A stretch of DNA of 64,000 bases from Dendrolimus kikuchii (GCA_019925095.2 CM034389.1:13709435-13773434), one strand, 5' to 3'; numbered from the stretch's first letter, positions 45,550-57,611 are shown. Translations and numbers: made by a program. The notes: generated by a model from the letters alone, not told the origin.

Positions 45550-46489
45550 GTTTTAAGACTAATGCAATCAAGCAAATAAAATAAAATCGATAAAGAAAAG
45601 TCAACGATTTCAAAGAGACGGAATCTTCTGCAATCTCTTAAAACGCTAAGAAAATTAAAACCCTTATTGCCTACTGTTAATTACATCAATTTAGTGCTAA
45701 GTCCGTCGGGGCGACCCGAATTGCCTGTGATATCATTCAGATCTGACCACAGATTATACTATTGCACTGTTGTGACCGTGGGACTGCTGTTTTCAAACAG
45801 GACCGTTGCTTTACTAATTTACATTATTAAAACACAGTTATAAAATCATGGTAATTAATGTTCATATATTTAAAATCCGCCTTGTTGTATTTTAGCGCAT
45901 CCGGTGTATTAAAGATTAAAACGTTTAAATTCTTTATGTAGCTAAGCCGTGTAACGAACGGACAGGTTTATAAGTCGAAGGAAATTGAAAATCTAAAAAA
46001 TAAAACCTAGTTGGGATTGAAGTATCCACTTCAGATATTGGTGTCCGTTTTCTACTTTCTCTCCCCTCATTTTACATGGTCCATGACATTTTTAATTATG
46101 ATATCATTGACATGCATATTATAAACAGGTTTTACAAGGTCAAACCAAGCCATTGCTTTTTCAGTCTACGGGAGAAATTCGATGATCCGAACCCTCTGTA
46201 ACCTACGTAAATTGCGAGACAAAGCTAGTCATTAAACAACTCTGAACAATCAAAAACGTCAGAATTCTTCTTCGATGTGTTAGAGCCGTGCTGGATTACA
46301 GTTCTTAGGGCCGGCTCGATCGGCTGTGATATCACGCTCTCGCAGAATATCGTCGTGAAACGGGTAGCCTTGAACTAGTAGTGTTTCGTGCGATTAGTGA
46401 GAATTCCGGTCGCCTACTTCTCCCTCCCCATATCCTATCTTCCCTATCCCATTCTTCCTATCTGATCCCTCTATTTCATGCCCCTATAC
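45550..46489. other. No recognised feature
   Basis: Moderately AT-rich. A pyrimidine-rich run (46425-46500) leads into the next repeat. Confidence 0.35.
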
Positions 46490-46990
46490 CATCCCCTCTT
46501 TTCGTCGTCAGCCAATCACCGTCCACTGCTGGACGTAGGCCTCCGCAAGTCGGCCACTCATCACGGTCCTCTGCCTACCTCATCCAGTGCCTACCGGCGA
46601 CCTCGCGCAGGTCGTCAGTCCATCAGGCTGGAGGCGTCTATACTACGTTTACCGAGGGGGTTAAGGGGTCTGCCACAAACATCTTGTGGATCCAATCGTC
46701 CACCTCACCTGCGCGCGGTACCCCCTGCAGTCAGCGAACGAGGCTCTGGCGACCAATCGATGGCGCTAAAACCATCGTCTCTGATGCAAATAGGCTGGCA
46801 CTGCGGTCACCAACCCGCAAGCCAAGCGTGGTAACTATGGCATTGACCCCAAATGAAGAAGCACCATCCCCTCTATCACATCCTAAAGGCTGGCAACGCG
46901 TTGGCTTTACTCCTAGTATTGAAAACGTCTATAGGCGACGGTAAGCACTTTCCTTGAGCTGGGCCGTCTGCCCGTTTGCCAGCTTCTCTA
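46490..46990 (+). repeat. Composite LINE/SINE 3'-end fragment, GC-rich
   Basis: 'CACCGTCCACTGCTGGACG' + TAGGCCTCC and, downstream, 'AAAGGCTGGCAACGCGTTGG', 'GTCTATAGGCGACGGTAAGC' and 'CTGGGCCGTCTGCCCGTTTG' are two well-known lepidopteran retroposon end modules in series. The 187-codon open frame from 46381 across it is GC-driven and does not look like a real protein. Confidence 0.72.
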
Positions 46991-47562
46991 TAAAAAACCT
47001 TTAAAAACGTGTAAGCAAGAGTAATGATAGGTTACATCTTTCCTTATCTTTTTTCACAATTGTTTTCTTATAAATTATTCATATTATTAAGCGGATTTTA
47101 ACGAGGGTTTTTTTATAGACTAATTAGGATTTATGTTTAGAAACATGATATTCCAAATCAATAACAGTATCATTTCGTTGTACAAAAACAATTATTTCCA
47201 AAATCTCTGACCGACTTCTCACGTTTTGCCGTAATTAATTTCCTAATAGTATAAGTAACACTTTATAATAGAAACTAATTAGGAGCACATTTTATTTTCT
47301 AAAATATAGAATAACAATATAAATTACCTTTATTATTACATAATTGAGATTAAAATTTAATTTAAACACTCTAGACTTTCTAAACGTAATAACTCTTTAC
47401 AGGGAAGTTGATAGTTAATCTAAAATTCAAATTATATCGCAATGTTATTGTTTATCTCATATTAATGCTTGCAGTGTCAAAATTAATTAATCCATTTAGC
47501 TTAACCTTAGAAGAATCGTCGAAATTCTCATCTGCCGAAAGCGCGATCTGAGAAACGTTTAT
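46991..47562. other. AT-rich sequence, nothing recognised
   Basis: No supported exon or repeat family. Confidence 0.35.
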
Positions 47563-47576
47563 TAGGTTTGTAAACT

Positions 47577-48122
47577 TTTTTTTTTTTGGCCAGGGGAATT
47601 CCGTTTGAGGACTAAGCCGCGACAGGCACAGAAGCCTGGGGGGATGTTCGCGACCCGTGTGAGTGTGTGGGATTCGCTAGATCGGGGGTGGCACTAGCGT
47701 GTCCGGTCAGAACCGGTGCCACGCTATTGCCACACCCCAGTTAGGGATACCCACTAAAACCCCTGGGTGTTCCGTCCTGCGCCTTATGCCAGGACTACGT
47801 GAATGCGGGCTTCCCAACTCCGCGTACCCTGGCAGGCGTGGGCCCCCCTCACTGGGCCTCTTCCTATGCCAGGGGACGTGTCCCCCGGCTACTTCTAGGT
47901 CTAATCCGTGCGTGGGGCGGTCTGTAACTCGCCCCACGGGAAGAGAGATGAGCGGGCGCGGAACACTCGCGCTCTCATCTCGACGACATGTGCGGGTGAG
48001 TGAGAACCCCTATACCCCTAGGTGCCCCACCCGCGCCGCCCGCTTACGGCGGCCGAAGGTCACTATCAGACCTCCGGCGTCGGCGCGTCCTCCTTTGGCG
48101 GGAGCGGAGCAGGGAATTACGC
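47577..48122 (-). mobile_element. 5'-truncated LINE insertion with poly-A tail and 14-bp target-site duplication
   Basis: A GC-rich 546-bp insert is bounded by the direct repeat TAGGTTTGTAAACT (47563-47576 and 48123-48136). An 11-nt poly-T at its left marks a minus-strand poly-A tail. On the minus strand the body contains 'GGGGTTTTAGTGGGTATCC' and 'CCAGGCTTCTGTGCCTGTCG', resembling 3' UTRs of R1/I-group LINEs of Lepidoptera. Frames of 76 and 144 codons across it are incidental. Confidence 0.88.
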
Positions 48123-48358
48123 TAGGTTTGTAAACTAAGGTAGGTACGCTTTTCAGTTAAACGAGTATTTGTAATAACAGGCCAAAAACGTCACACTACT
48201 CGACCGAGTCTCCCCATTTAATAGGGGAACTATGACAAAGCTGCATTTATTAAATTTTATTCCTTAGGTAGGTTACATTTTGTAGTAACACTTGTTAAAA
48301 AAATAATTCAAGTCTGCTAGGATATAGGACCGTTTTTTATCTCTTAAAGTAGAAGTAA

Positions 48359-48832
48359 GGGAACGTACCCATTCTATGTGACCATTTTTTTTATACAATT
48401 CTTTACCCCCCTCGGTGACCACCCGTTAGTTATAGGTGTCTTGGCATCCCTCCACCTCTAGTTTTCACGTATTAGTAGTATTTATTTATCGTTTTAAATA
48501 TTGTTTTGCGAACAGAAAGTAAAAAAAGAAATTGCTTATATTTGTCGTTATTAACACAGCGTTTGCCGCATGACGTCATGAGTGAGTGCATATCTATAAT
48601 TACAAGTGAAAAAACTGTTATCTAGTAACCAGTTAAAACAGTAAGTTAAACATTAGCCGTTTAAAAAGCGCTAAACGCTGCGCGCTTTATTTGAATATAT
48701 TCGTAGTTCGAAAAAACCCGAAATTACCCTAGTAGATATTGACTAAGTGACGAAAACCTAAGCGCCTCTCTGTGACCAAGTGTTATTTTGAAGACCTCCC
48801 CTGAACGGGGCTCGTAGTATGGATACGTTCCC
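48359..48832. mobile_element. PIF/Harbinger-like MITE, 474 bp
   Basis: Terminal inverted repeats GGGAACGTACCCAT (left) and GGGAACGTATCCAT (right, read inward) are flanked by TAA on both sides (48356-48358 and 48833-48835). A 3-bp TWA duplication with GGG-starting TIRs is the PIF/Harbinger signature. No transposase is encoded. A TGACGTCA (CRE-like) palindrome lies inside at ~48571. Confidence 0.8.
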
Positions 48833-49111
48833 TAACTGCTCGCCTAACCGCTTACGTAGCCTACGGACATTTTAATTAAACCTGTCCTTAATGTTATATA
48901 TACTTATTTTCAGGAATCATTTGAATGGAAGATTTACCTACCTACTATTGTTATAAAAATTGAAGTAATCTTTTATTCAATACAAATAGGTACTAAACTG
49001 TTAAAGGTTAAATTACAATGTATGTGGCCTTGATTATACACACGTCGCTCAATTTAATTTGATTCATAGAATTTACTAGACGAGATTATTTCTGATGGAT
49101 CCAGTACACCA

Positions 49112-49172
49112 TATCGTGGTTTACATGGTAATTAAAGACCAATTAGTCTCTAAACCACGAGGATAATCGATA
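49112..49172. repeat. Imperfect hairpin (~60 nt)
   Basis: TATCGTGGTTTACATGGTAA on the left folds onto GTCTCTAAACCACGAG on the right, with about 10 bp of perfect outer stem and partial pairing inside. Size is in the range of an animal microRNA precursor, but there is no other evidence. Confidence 0.5.
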
Positions 49173-49463
49173 CGACATGGTCGATAAGGACGTGTTTGTG
49201 TGGTTCCATTCGGCTTTTGAGTACAAAGCCTTGATTACCTTAAAATAGGTATATTAGAACACCTATATGGAAATATGTTTCAAAAGAACTCACTGCTATA
49301 CTCAGAGAGCATAGAAAATATTTAGTTTAAAAAGAAATTAAATTTTATAATACCAAAAAAACTACGATTTTATTAATTAAATTTGTTCTTCTCACTGATA
49401 AAGAATACAAATTGAAATAAGAGAGGAAGAATATTTTCTTAAGTTTTCGCAACTTGTATACAT

Positions 49464-49554
49464 AATAAAACTACGTTTTAACGGTTTTAAGCGTCGGAAA
49501 AACCAAAATCAAATAAAATTACCGCGCTTAAAACCGTTAAAACGTAGTTTTATT
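49464..49554. repeat. Perfect 30-bp inverted repeat with 31-nt spacer
   Basis: The arms at 49464-49493 and 49525-49554 (AATAAAACTACGTTTTAACG then GTTTTAAGCG) are exactly complementary. Foldback/MITE end or hairpin RNA locus. Confidence 0.92.
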
Positions 49555-50559
49555 AAGAGAAGAAGAAGCTTGGAAATATCTCATAAACTCAACGACGAAC
49601 CACGTTTAAATCAATTTTCGATGAAAATATTTATTAACCTCTTTGAATATTTTAGTAATTTTTTATCTCATAATTCTAACTCCAGATATATTTTACACTA
49701 CTTTAGAAACGAGTTTCTCGGCTTAAATTTACATAAATAAAAAAAATCACTAAGAAACATAGTTATGACTTTTAAAAATCTGTTTAATGAAACTCTACTA
49801 AAATAAACTCATTTCTCACTTACATAATACTCAGCAGCCACTGCTAATTTTTAGTTTCTTTTGACTATATCATTGTCTATATATGTAGATAGATAGATAA
49901 CGTTTCGTTATACCTACACTATTATAGAAAACTTACAAAGCGATACGGGAAACAAATAAAGGCAGCATCTGTTCCAGGCAACTCGTAATGTATACGTATA
50001 TATGGTATATAGAATACACTTTACTGATTAATTAAATCCAGCCTAGTAAATACTAGTAACACAGATAGACAAACGAACGGCAAAATTGGCTGCGAAACCT
50101 TAAAGAAGTCACTCGTTATAATTGTGCTCTACCTTCGAGGTTTTTAGTTTAGTCATTACTTATTGCCACCTTTTGGCTTTAAGAAATAAATAATGTTCTA
50201 CTGACTAACTGATTCTTAGCATTCCTAAACAGTCGGATGTTTATTTATTGTGGCGCCTTTTGTTACTCACAGACAGGGAGAGTGGTGGGTGTTCAAGTGT
50301 TTATAATGTAAAGGAATGCATTCTTGTCATTACTACAGAGTACAAATGAAAAGTAAAATAGGTTATTAGGTTTCTCTTGGAGATCATTCAAATACGTTAC
50401 AACAGATAAGTTAATTGAAAATATTCCATTTTGTTTTATAATATAATAAACGAGAGTTTTCCCCGCGGGTCAAATCCTACTGTGTGTCTCTAGTTTAAAG
50501 AACAAGTATTAATACAGATTACATTGTATTACATTCTTATGTTAGTGCTATTTGCTCCC

Positions 50560-50760
50560 GGAAAATTTACTTCATTTATATCGCAAACTATCCCATCTCC
50601 CGGGATGAAAAGTATCTATGCCTATTTCCAGTATTAAACCTACACATGTACAAAGTTACAGCAAAACCAATCCAGTACTTCAGTAGTTTTTCCGTAAAAG
50701 CTTAACAGACCGAATTACTATCGCATTTTTTATAGATGATGAAGTTTTATATCTATATAA
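50560..50760 (+). repeat. SINE-like retroposon fragment
   Basis: 'CCCGGGATGAAAAGTATC', 'CAAAGTTACAGCAAAACC', 'CAGTACTTCAGTAGTTTT' and 'ATCTATATAAACTTGAG' share an order with the fragment at 51262-51440 and with repeat F. Noncoding. Confidence 0.55.
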
Positions 50761-50790
50761 ACTTGAGAAATTATTGTTTTTTTTTTTTTT

Positions 50791-51018
50791 TTATTGCAGG
50801 AGATCAGCAGACAGGCAGACCGCCCACTTGATGGAAAGCGGTTACCATCGCCTATGGACATTTGCAACACCAAAGTTGCTACAAATGCGCTGCTGCTCTC
50901 TTAAGGGAGACTGGAACCTGGTTACTACTGCCGGAACACAACTCAAGGTTGTTATGGCGACATACTTTAGACCAGGGGTGGTAGCCATCCAGTCGGGCAA
51001 ATGCCCTACCACCTGGCA
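50791..51018 (+). repeat. Repeat A, copy 6
   Basis: Preceded by a run of 16 T; begins TTATTGCAGGAGATCAGCAG and carries all proximal landmarks through 'GCCCTACCACCTGGC', then is replaced by unrelated pyrimidine-rich sequence. Confidence 0.87.
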
Positions 51019-51120
51019 CCTTCCCTTTCATCCTCTATTTCCTACCCGTACTAGTTTTATTTTTACCATAAACAGTTGTAGCTTGTGTCAAGTATCGTCT
51101 ATCATCTGTAAACTACAAAA

Positions 51121-51294
51121 ATGACCAAAATGACCGAAATGATCGAAATAACCAAAATGGCCGAACTGACCAAAGTAACCAAAATGACCGAAATGGCCGA
51201 AATAAACGAAATGGCCCAAAAGATTGAAATGGCCAAATCGACCAAAATGACCAAAATAAGATCACAAAAAAGCCTATCCCACTTTCTGGGATAA
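51121..51294 (+). repeat. 9-bp minisatellite that forms a 57-codon open frame
   Basis: About 15 copies of ATGACC(A/G)AA-like nonamers run from 51121 to ~51257. The period is a multiple of three and no stop arises, so the ATG frame reads a regular tripeptide repeat (MTK MTE MIE ITK MAE ...). It continues for 18 codons past the repeat to TAA at 51292-51294. Non-synonymous variation is confined largely to M/I/L/V at position 1, T/A at position 2 and K/E at position 3. Most likely a neutral minisatellite; translation is unproven. Confidence 0.75.
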
Positions 51295-51440
51295 CCTGTA
51301 CAAAATCTGTCCCTTTTCCGGGATGAAAAGTATCCTATGTCTATCCTATATTGAACTTCCTAACTACCGAATTTCATCCAAATCACAGACGTAACAGACA
51401 GACAGAGTTACTTTCGCATTTATAATATTAATAGGGATAT
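51262..51440 (+). repeat. SINE-like retroposon fragment
   Basis: 'CTATCCCACTTTCTGGGATA', 'CCGGGATGAAAAGTATCC', 'AACAGACAGACAGAGTTAC' and 'TTTATAATATTAATAGGGAT' form a typical lepidopteran SINE/RTE 3' end. Confidence 0.7.
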
Positions 51441-51444
51441 AATA

Positions 51445-54400
51445 GGGATGAATTCTTTAGTAAAAAATAGTACCTTAATAGATGTAAACGTAAGCAATGG
51501 TGTTTCTTAATGAAGACACCGGGGCCTTACACAAATGACGTGAGTTTGAATCCCTGCTGAAATGCATGCATTGCTTTAGCCGTTTTTCTGTGTACATGAC
51601 AGTGTTTTTATCTTAAATTATTGTGATGAAACCTGCAGATCAAGGTTTTACCCCTGATATCTCAATCTCACAGATCTGCTTTGACCAAATATGGCGAGTA
51701 TGCCAACGTTTCCCCGAAATGGTAAAGCTTGATTTAAGGCTATTTATCCTTTTTTTTTTGAGCTTACAAGGTTCTATTTGTTCTGGAATACAAAGTATCT
51801 TATGTTCAGACCTGTTTTTAGAAAAAACATTTATCAAAACTAATGATCAGTTTAATCCCATAACCATCGCAAAGTAACAAATATTCAAACAAACAAACTT
51901 GAAAATTTGAACAATATTGTGGTGATTGCAGTTACAATAATATAACGAATAACCACCATAAATAGTATAAAGCTTATTTCAGATTAAGCACGGTATGTAT
52001 ATTCCTGATTTGTTTATGGAAGCCAAACATAACCGATATGATCGTAGCCTGAAAGCCACGTGCAATAGTTCACAACGCGTGTGTGTACCTCGGTCGAGAT
52101 CGTGATTACCAACGACTTCGGTACAACGCACCCGGCCGGAACAATAACATAACCAGCGATTCCAAATTAAAACAAAGCTCATAAACTAGAATAAACTCTA
52201 ACTTAAAAATTAATTTACATCCTGTAATCCTGTGCGTTGAGATCTCATTGAAAGTCATAAACTTTATTTCAAATAATTTAAGTATATTTGTAGCTCAAAA
52301 AGTATTTGCTTTTATTACAGTAGAAGATTCTGAAATGAAAATAATCTTGTAGAAAACGTGACTCTGACGCTTTTTAAAGTATGTATGAGTAGATGACGTA
52401 GATATTCAATTTTCTGTCACTTTTGACACTTTATTATTAAAAAAAAGATATCTTTTAGACCAAATCAGTTAAAGCTAATAATTTGCTTTTTAATTTTTGA
52501 TATAGATACCATTGTACAGTGGTTCACAGAAGAACACAATTTCTTCCAAAGTTAAATATCATACACAGCCCGTTCTTATATTAATTTTCTGCCTATGATA
52601 GGTAATGTAAAATAATCCAAACCAAGCCAATCGTTTTACGCTTGTAGTATTACATAAACAGACGGCACGACTAAACAATAACGACTCCTGTTTTGTTATT
52701 TGGTTATGGAACCCTTATAACAAATGGAATAGACCCAAACCATATGAACTACCTGCAGATCGTAATTTATACAATTGTTTCTGATGTTGTAGATGCGGGC
52801 GAAGCTGAACGAACGAATTATTAAGAAATTTGTCATAGCCGAGCCATCTGACTGCATTTTAGTAAAACTAAGAGACGTCAAAATGTAATTTTTATAGATA
52901 TGGAAAAAACTAAAATAGATAATATCGTAAACAAATATTTTTATTACATGCCATTCTTTATGTAAATGTTCATTAAGAATAATAAATACGAGTTGTCTGG
53001 TTCAAGGTAGCGATATTTACATAATTATATGTATTTTCTATAACATGTATAATGCCTATTAGATAGAGAATAGTTTTTGCGAGGTATGGGTTTAAAATTC
53101 AAGCAAGACAAAAAGCAAATAAAATATGAATAGATCTGGAACAAAATATTCCAAGTATCCACTAAATAAAATATAAGAAATAATTACCTCTGAAGCAGGT
53201 ATTCGTTTGTATCGGTTAACGTAATACATTCTTCACACCTTAATAGTTTCTATAGAATCAGGAGTGCAACTTAAAGATGTGGTGCAGGTATACAAAGTTG
53301 TAACGATAAAAGATTTGTTTTTACCAACTTGTCTCCTTATTCAAAAGCCGCCGTTGAACAGACGATGGCCTTTTAAATATTTGGAAAAAAAGCATCCCGT
53401 CAAAGCTTGTTAAAAGGTTAAGTCAAATATCAAGTAACCGTTACAAGTGACTTGATGAAGCATTAGTACAGTAGAGATAGGGTTTGATAAACAATTATTG
53501 GTATTTTCAATATATTTCTATCTTCTACAAATCTACACATTATCTATGGTCGTATAATATATCATTATCATCACATCCAAACTTTGGTGCGATGATAATG
53601 ATATGTATCTGATTTATTACTATCTTCTATCGGCAGTTGATTTAAACTGTATTCTTCGTTCTAGAACAGTGTTAATTTTGGTTTTCGCTTTGTTCTAATT
53701 GTAATAATTCTTAAAATAATTTTTGTACCTGTTTCAGCTTTTTAAGTACTTCAAACAAAAACTATCATAAATAATAACCGTTTGTGCTTTACAAATGGTA
53801 CCAATACTATTTCCATAGTACAAGCACCTACGTCAATGCGTTGTCTTTTTTCAATACAAGCTCTTTCGTATTTCCATCTTTGTCACAACTGAACCCCATT
53901 TATGGCTGTACAGCCAGCATAAACAATTTCCCGAGCAGCCCGCGTAAATTTGAGGTTATGTTAGTATTAATGCACCGTTCACCATAGACGAACGTGCTGT
54001 CCGTGCCGAGATCGTGTCTCGCGCCTTATTAAAGGCCGATCGCGTGTGCATTCGTTACATCACGATCGATATCTTGTAGACAGAAGTGCATTGTTGCAAT
54101 GTCCTTTATAGTAATAACATCATACGTTTCATGATTAAAATTTATATAAATGTCATTGCCTTATTATGTCATGGATTTTTAAATTAACGTTCCAACCGAC
54201 CGAACATCACTTGGATGAATTAAGTTTGACGTACATGTACTAAGGTATGCAGAAGTTATGTTATTGGACATGTCTTTGGTTTTTAATAATTTTCTTTTAA
54301 GTAAAATCGTCATCGACTCCAAAAAAAGCATGATTTATACAATTTATATTATTCTTTAATAGAGTCTAGTTTTAATAGACTTATTAGAATAGCTATAGTA

Positions 54401-55111
54401 TATATAAGTTCAGTGTAAAAACTATGTTAAAATATTTTCAATTTGGGTAATGCACGCATTTGTATGGTCGTAAAAGATTTTTCTGAATTACTATTTGTAT
54501 CCAATTCGAATGCAACCAGCTGTAAAAATACATAAATGCTTAAAAAAAGTTCGGAGGAAAAAGCATTCCCATTTCAACGTTGGTTTTTAGCTCCCCTTGA
54601 ATTGAACCCTCAGTCGCCACACTCCAGCAGGCAAATCCACCAAGATGTAAATTTAACTTCTGACGTCTTTATTGCTTTAGAATAAGAGCTGTTTTGGAAC
54701 ATATTCAGAAATTCGTACCTTTGCCTCGCTAGTCTCGTACATTCCTCCTGCACCCTTGGTTTATTACCTATACCGTATGCATGTTGCGGTTGCTATTGTT
54801 ACTTGCATTAAACCCATTAGACGATTAATCCCCTGTATTGTTATGATACACATTATTGTGCAAATGAATACTACTTCAAAACATCGTAACCGGTATCTGT
54901 GAAGTGTATTAAAAACCGTTAATTTTGAATTAAAAACTTACTATATGCGATTTACTCATACAGAGCGCGGTGTTGTTTATGAAGTCTTTAATAAATGATG
55001 ATGTAATTATATTGGGCTTGATTGAAACATGTTTCTTTTCTTTAATTATAAAATACTGATAGTCGTATTTTATATTGTTTTGATTACTATGACAACTGTT
55101 ATCATCTATAC
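51445..55111. other. Mostly AT-rich, unannotated
   Basis: A tRNA-like B-box (GAGTTTGAATCCCTGC) near 51542 suggests another old SINE. GC-richer patches at 52080-52145 and 53985-54070 (GTGCCGAGATCGTGTCTCGC) are not recognised. Short frames (51623-51877, 53784-53987) lack splice support. Confidence 0.4.
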
Positions 55112-55172
55112 GATAATATTTCTGGGACGAATATAATTTGGTTTCAATTATATTCGTCCCAGAAATATTATC
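55112..55172. repeat. Perfect 27-bp inverted repeat with 7-nt loop
   Basis: GATAATATTTCTGGGACGAA then TATAATT (55112-55138) is exactly complementary to 55146-55172. It is as tight as a small-RNA precursor but, unlike most animal pre-miRNAs, has no mismatches. Confidence 0.95.
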
Positions 55173-55249
55173 AACGAATTATATTAAGATTGGTTTAATT
55201 TTAACATAATTTGTCCTTGTTCAATTTTATGGATTACTAGGATATGCTT

Positions 55250-55795
55250 GCAACTTCATCCACGCTTGAATTAAAATTCTCGCGGGATTCCCGAGACACA
55301 AAGTACCGCAGCGTTTAAAAATAATGTAAGTTATGGTTTTAGTGGAAACTATGTCGGAATAAGTCAATTTTTATGAATCCGAACTATTTCAAACAGCTCC
55401 CGGGAAATTTCCCGTGGGATTGCCGGGATAGAAAGTATCACATATTTTATTACATAAAATTTACTATCGATCACTAAAAAAATCGTATTGAAATTCGTTT
55501 TTTTTACATATTGACCATTTCAAATCATTCCCAGAAATAGTCCCGCGCTAGTGCTGGGATAAAAAGGAGCGCAGATTTTAAGTCTAAAAATTAGCTGTCG
55601 ATCAGTGAAAACCTTATCGTAATCGGCCCAGTAGTTTTCATGTGAATCCCGAATAAAGAAATAAACAGACAGGCAAGAAAAGCAAAAAAAAATTGCATCG
55701 TGTTCTCCGTCATTTATATAGTCTATTCCAGTTGTTTTTTTTTCAATAGCTTCAATGTACAGACACGGCATGATTAGAATTTTATAATATTTTAA
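55250..55795 (+). repeat. Repeat B, copy 5 (near full length)
   Basis: 'CAACTTCATCCACGCTTGAA', 'CCCGAGACACAAAGTACCGC', 'ATCGTAATCGGCCCAGTAG', 'TATAGTCTATTCCAGTTG' and 'GACACGGCATGATTAGAATT' follow the order of copy 1. Confidence 0.88.
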
Positions 55796-57009
55796 ATAGA
55801 TAGATAACTTATAAGTTTACCTATTGCCTAATTTAAAGTTCGACTAATTATAAATAAAGAGTTGACTAAATTAGTTTTGCTATCAATAAATACTTCTTCT
55901 TGATAACCTTATTATTTTTTGTAATAATAATAAACAAAATTTTATACTTCTCTTTTTCAAAAGTTGAAGTTTTTTATAATTGTTTTTTTATGCACTGCCA
56001 GCAATATATCATGTACATTCTCTTCTATCCGCACATTTAACAATTACAAAACGAGAAACTTTATAAAAGTGATTTTAATGACAGATAGAACAAAAGAAAC
56101 AAAGAAGATATGTTGGACTCATCTTCCACTAAGTTTTATTAGTATCCGCCTAATCATGTTTTTATGACAAATCTTTTAGTAAGAAAAAGCATAATGGAGA
56201 CGATTATACGTTTGATATGTAGTCTAAAACATTATTCGTACCATGGAAGATAGTTAGTACTTAGTAGTTACTAAACTATGATCAAGGATTAGAACAAGAG
56301 ATGATAAAATTATTTCATGACCCTAAGCGTTTTATCCCCTGTTTACTGACAGTATGCCGACTCCTTATTTTCTGTCCAAACACTTTGCCATCCAACCATA
56401 TTTATCCATGAAAACCGCATTGAAATCGGCCCAGTATTGTTTGCGTGAAACCCAAAATAACACACAAACACAAAAAATCTAAAAAAAAAGCAAAACACTG
56501 TATATAGGTATACACTTATACAATTTAATAATATTACAGATTTTAGGTTATATTTTATGCATAACAAGTCAAAACCTCTCCGACTTCTTGGACATTACTG
56601 TATTCGTATCTCTTTCGTCTTCCAAACACGGAGTGATGTTATTATTGCAGTCATATCGACTATTATCTTGTTATGGAATGAAAGAGTGGGCTTAATATTA
56701 TATTAGTAAGCAGCTTAATCGATTTTGGTTCATGACACAAAAACACTTCTGTATTAAGATAATACTTATAATACGAAAACTCGTACGTAGATATTTCAGT
56801 AGTGGTTTATTCCTTGTGTTGAGTAGTCAGAAGATCTAAATAGTGTACAAAAAAATTACTACGTGTGTTTCCTTGTTTTCCATTTTAAAGGTGTAATATT
56901 AGAAAGTAAGTATTCTTGCAATTCAATTTAAATGTTAGATATGTATTTCGAAATTCTTGATTTACCCGCGTCTTTGGATTCGGTTTTTGGCTTTTATAGT
57001 GACTATTTC
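55796..57009. other. AT-rich sequence containing repeat B fragment (56395-56545)
   Basis: 56395-56545 has 'GAAAACCGCATTGAAATCGG' and 'CCCAGTATTGTTTGCGTGAA' followed by A-rich sequence, the central-distal part of repeat B. Nothing else was recognised. Confidence 0.55.
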
Positions 57010-57092
57010 TGTTATGTCGTCGTGGTCTGAGCGTTAGCCCGCCTAATTCGCTAGAACTAAAAATCCTTAGTTCGATCCCCGGCGATATTTTC
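57010..57092 (+). repeat. tRNA-like SINE head
   Basis: GTCGTGGTCTGAGCGTTAGC (A-box region) and TTAGTTCGATCCCCGGCG (B-box/T-arm) are spaced about as in a tRNA. The outer ends (ATGTCGTCG / CGGCGATAT) can pair with two G-U wobbles. The anticodon region is not a clean stem-loop, so I favour a tRNA-derived SINE or pseudogene. Confidence 0.5.
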
Positions 57093-57545
57093 GTTAACAA
57101 ACTTTTCTTTAGAGACTCTGAACTGAATGACTTGTATCGATCATAGAGGTGGCCATAGAACATTACCCATAAATGTAGCGTAATTAACTAGGCATGATAA
57201 TACACAATGTATGTCAATTGATTATTATGTAGGTATCTAAACTTAACGAGGTCAAGTAAAAAGCATCTCAAACGAACGTGCATGTATGAAGAGGTTAATG
57301 AAAGTAAATGAAGCTAAAGTTGTTTGCCAGGATCGTCACAAGTGGAGATCTACAATCTGCATACCGCCATGGGAATCAGGTGTGATGTATGTATCTAAAC
57401 TTCTTTCACGGGCTACTAAAATGAGCTGGATTTTTAAATGCTTACACGACTCTATAGGAAAGCCAAGACATAAATGCCATTTTATTAATATTTGATGTAA
57501 ATGTAGATAACACCAACTGAAGCTGATTTATGTATACACTATACT

Positions 57546-57552
<7 letters not shown>

Positions 57553-57611
<59 letters not shown>
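57553..57611. repeat. (TA)n microsatellite
   Basis: About 29 TA dinucleotides. The 'IYIYIY' frame through it is an artefact. Confidence 0.97.

Noticed and set aside
46381..46944. 187-codon plus-strand open frame
   Set aside because: It crosses two recognised retroposon end modules and its stop-free length follows from GC-rich sequence; residue order (Ser/Pro/Arg-rich) is not protein-like and a second frame overlaps it.
47699..48133. 144-codon plus-strand and 76-codon minus-strand frames
   Set aside because: Both lie inside the GC-rich LINE 3' region bounded by a target-site duplication; the LINE is minus-strand and this part is untranslated.
57010..57092. Possible tRNA gene with A and B boxes
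   Set aside because: Outer ends pair only with wobbles and the anticodon arm is poor; kept as a SINE head.
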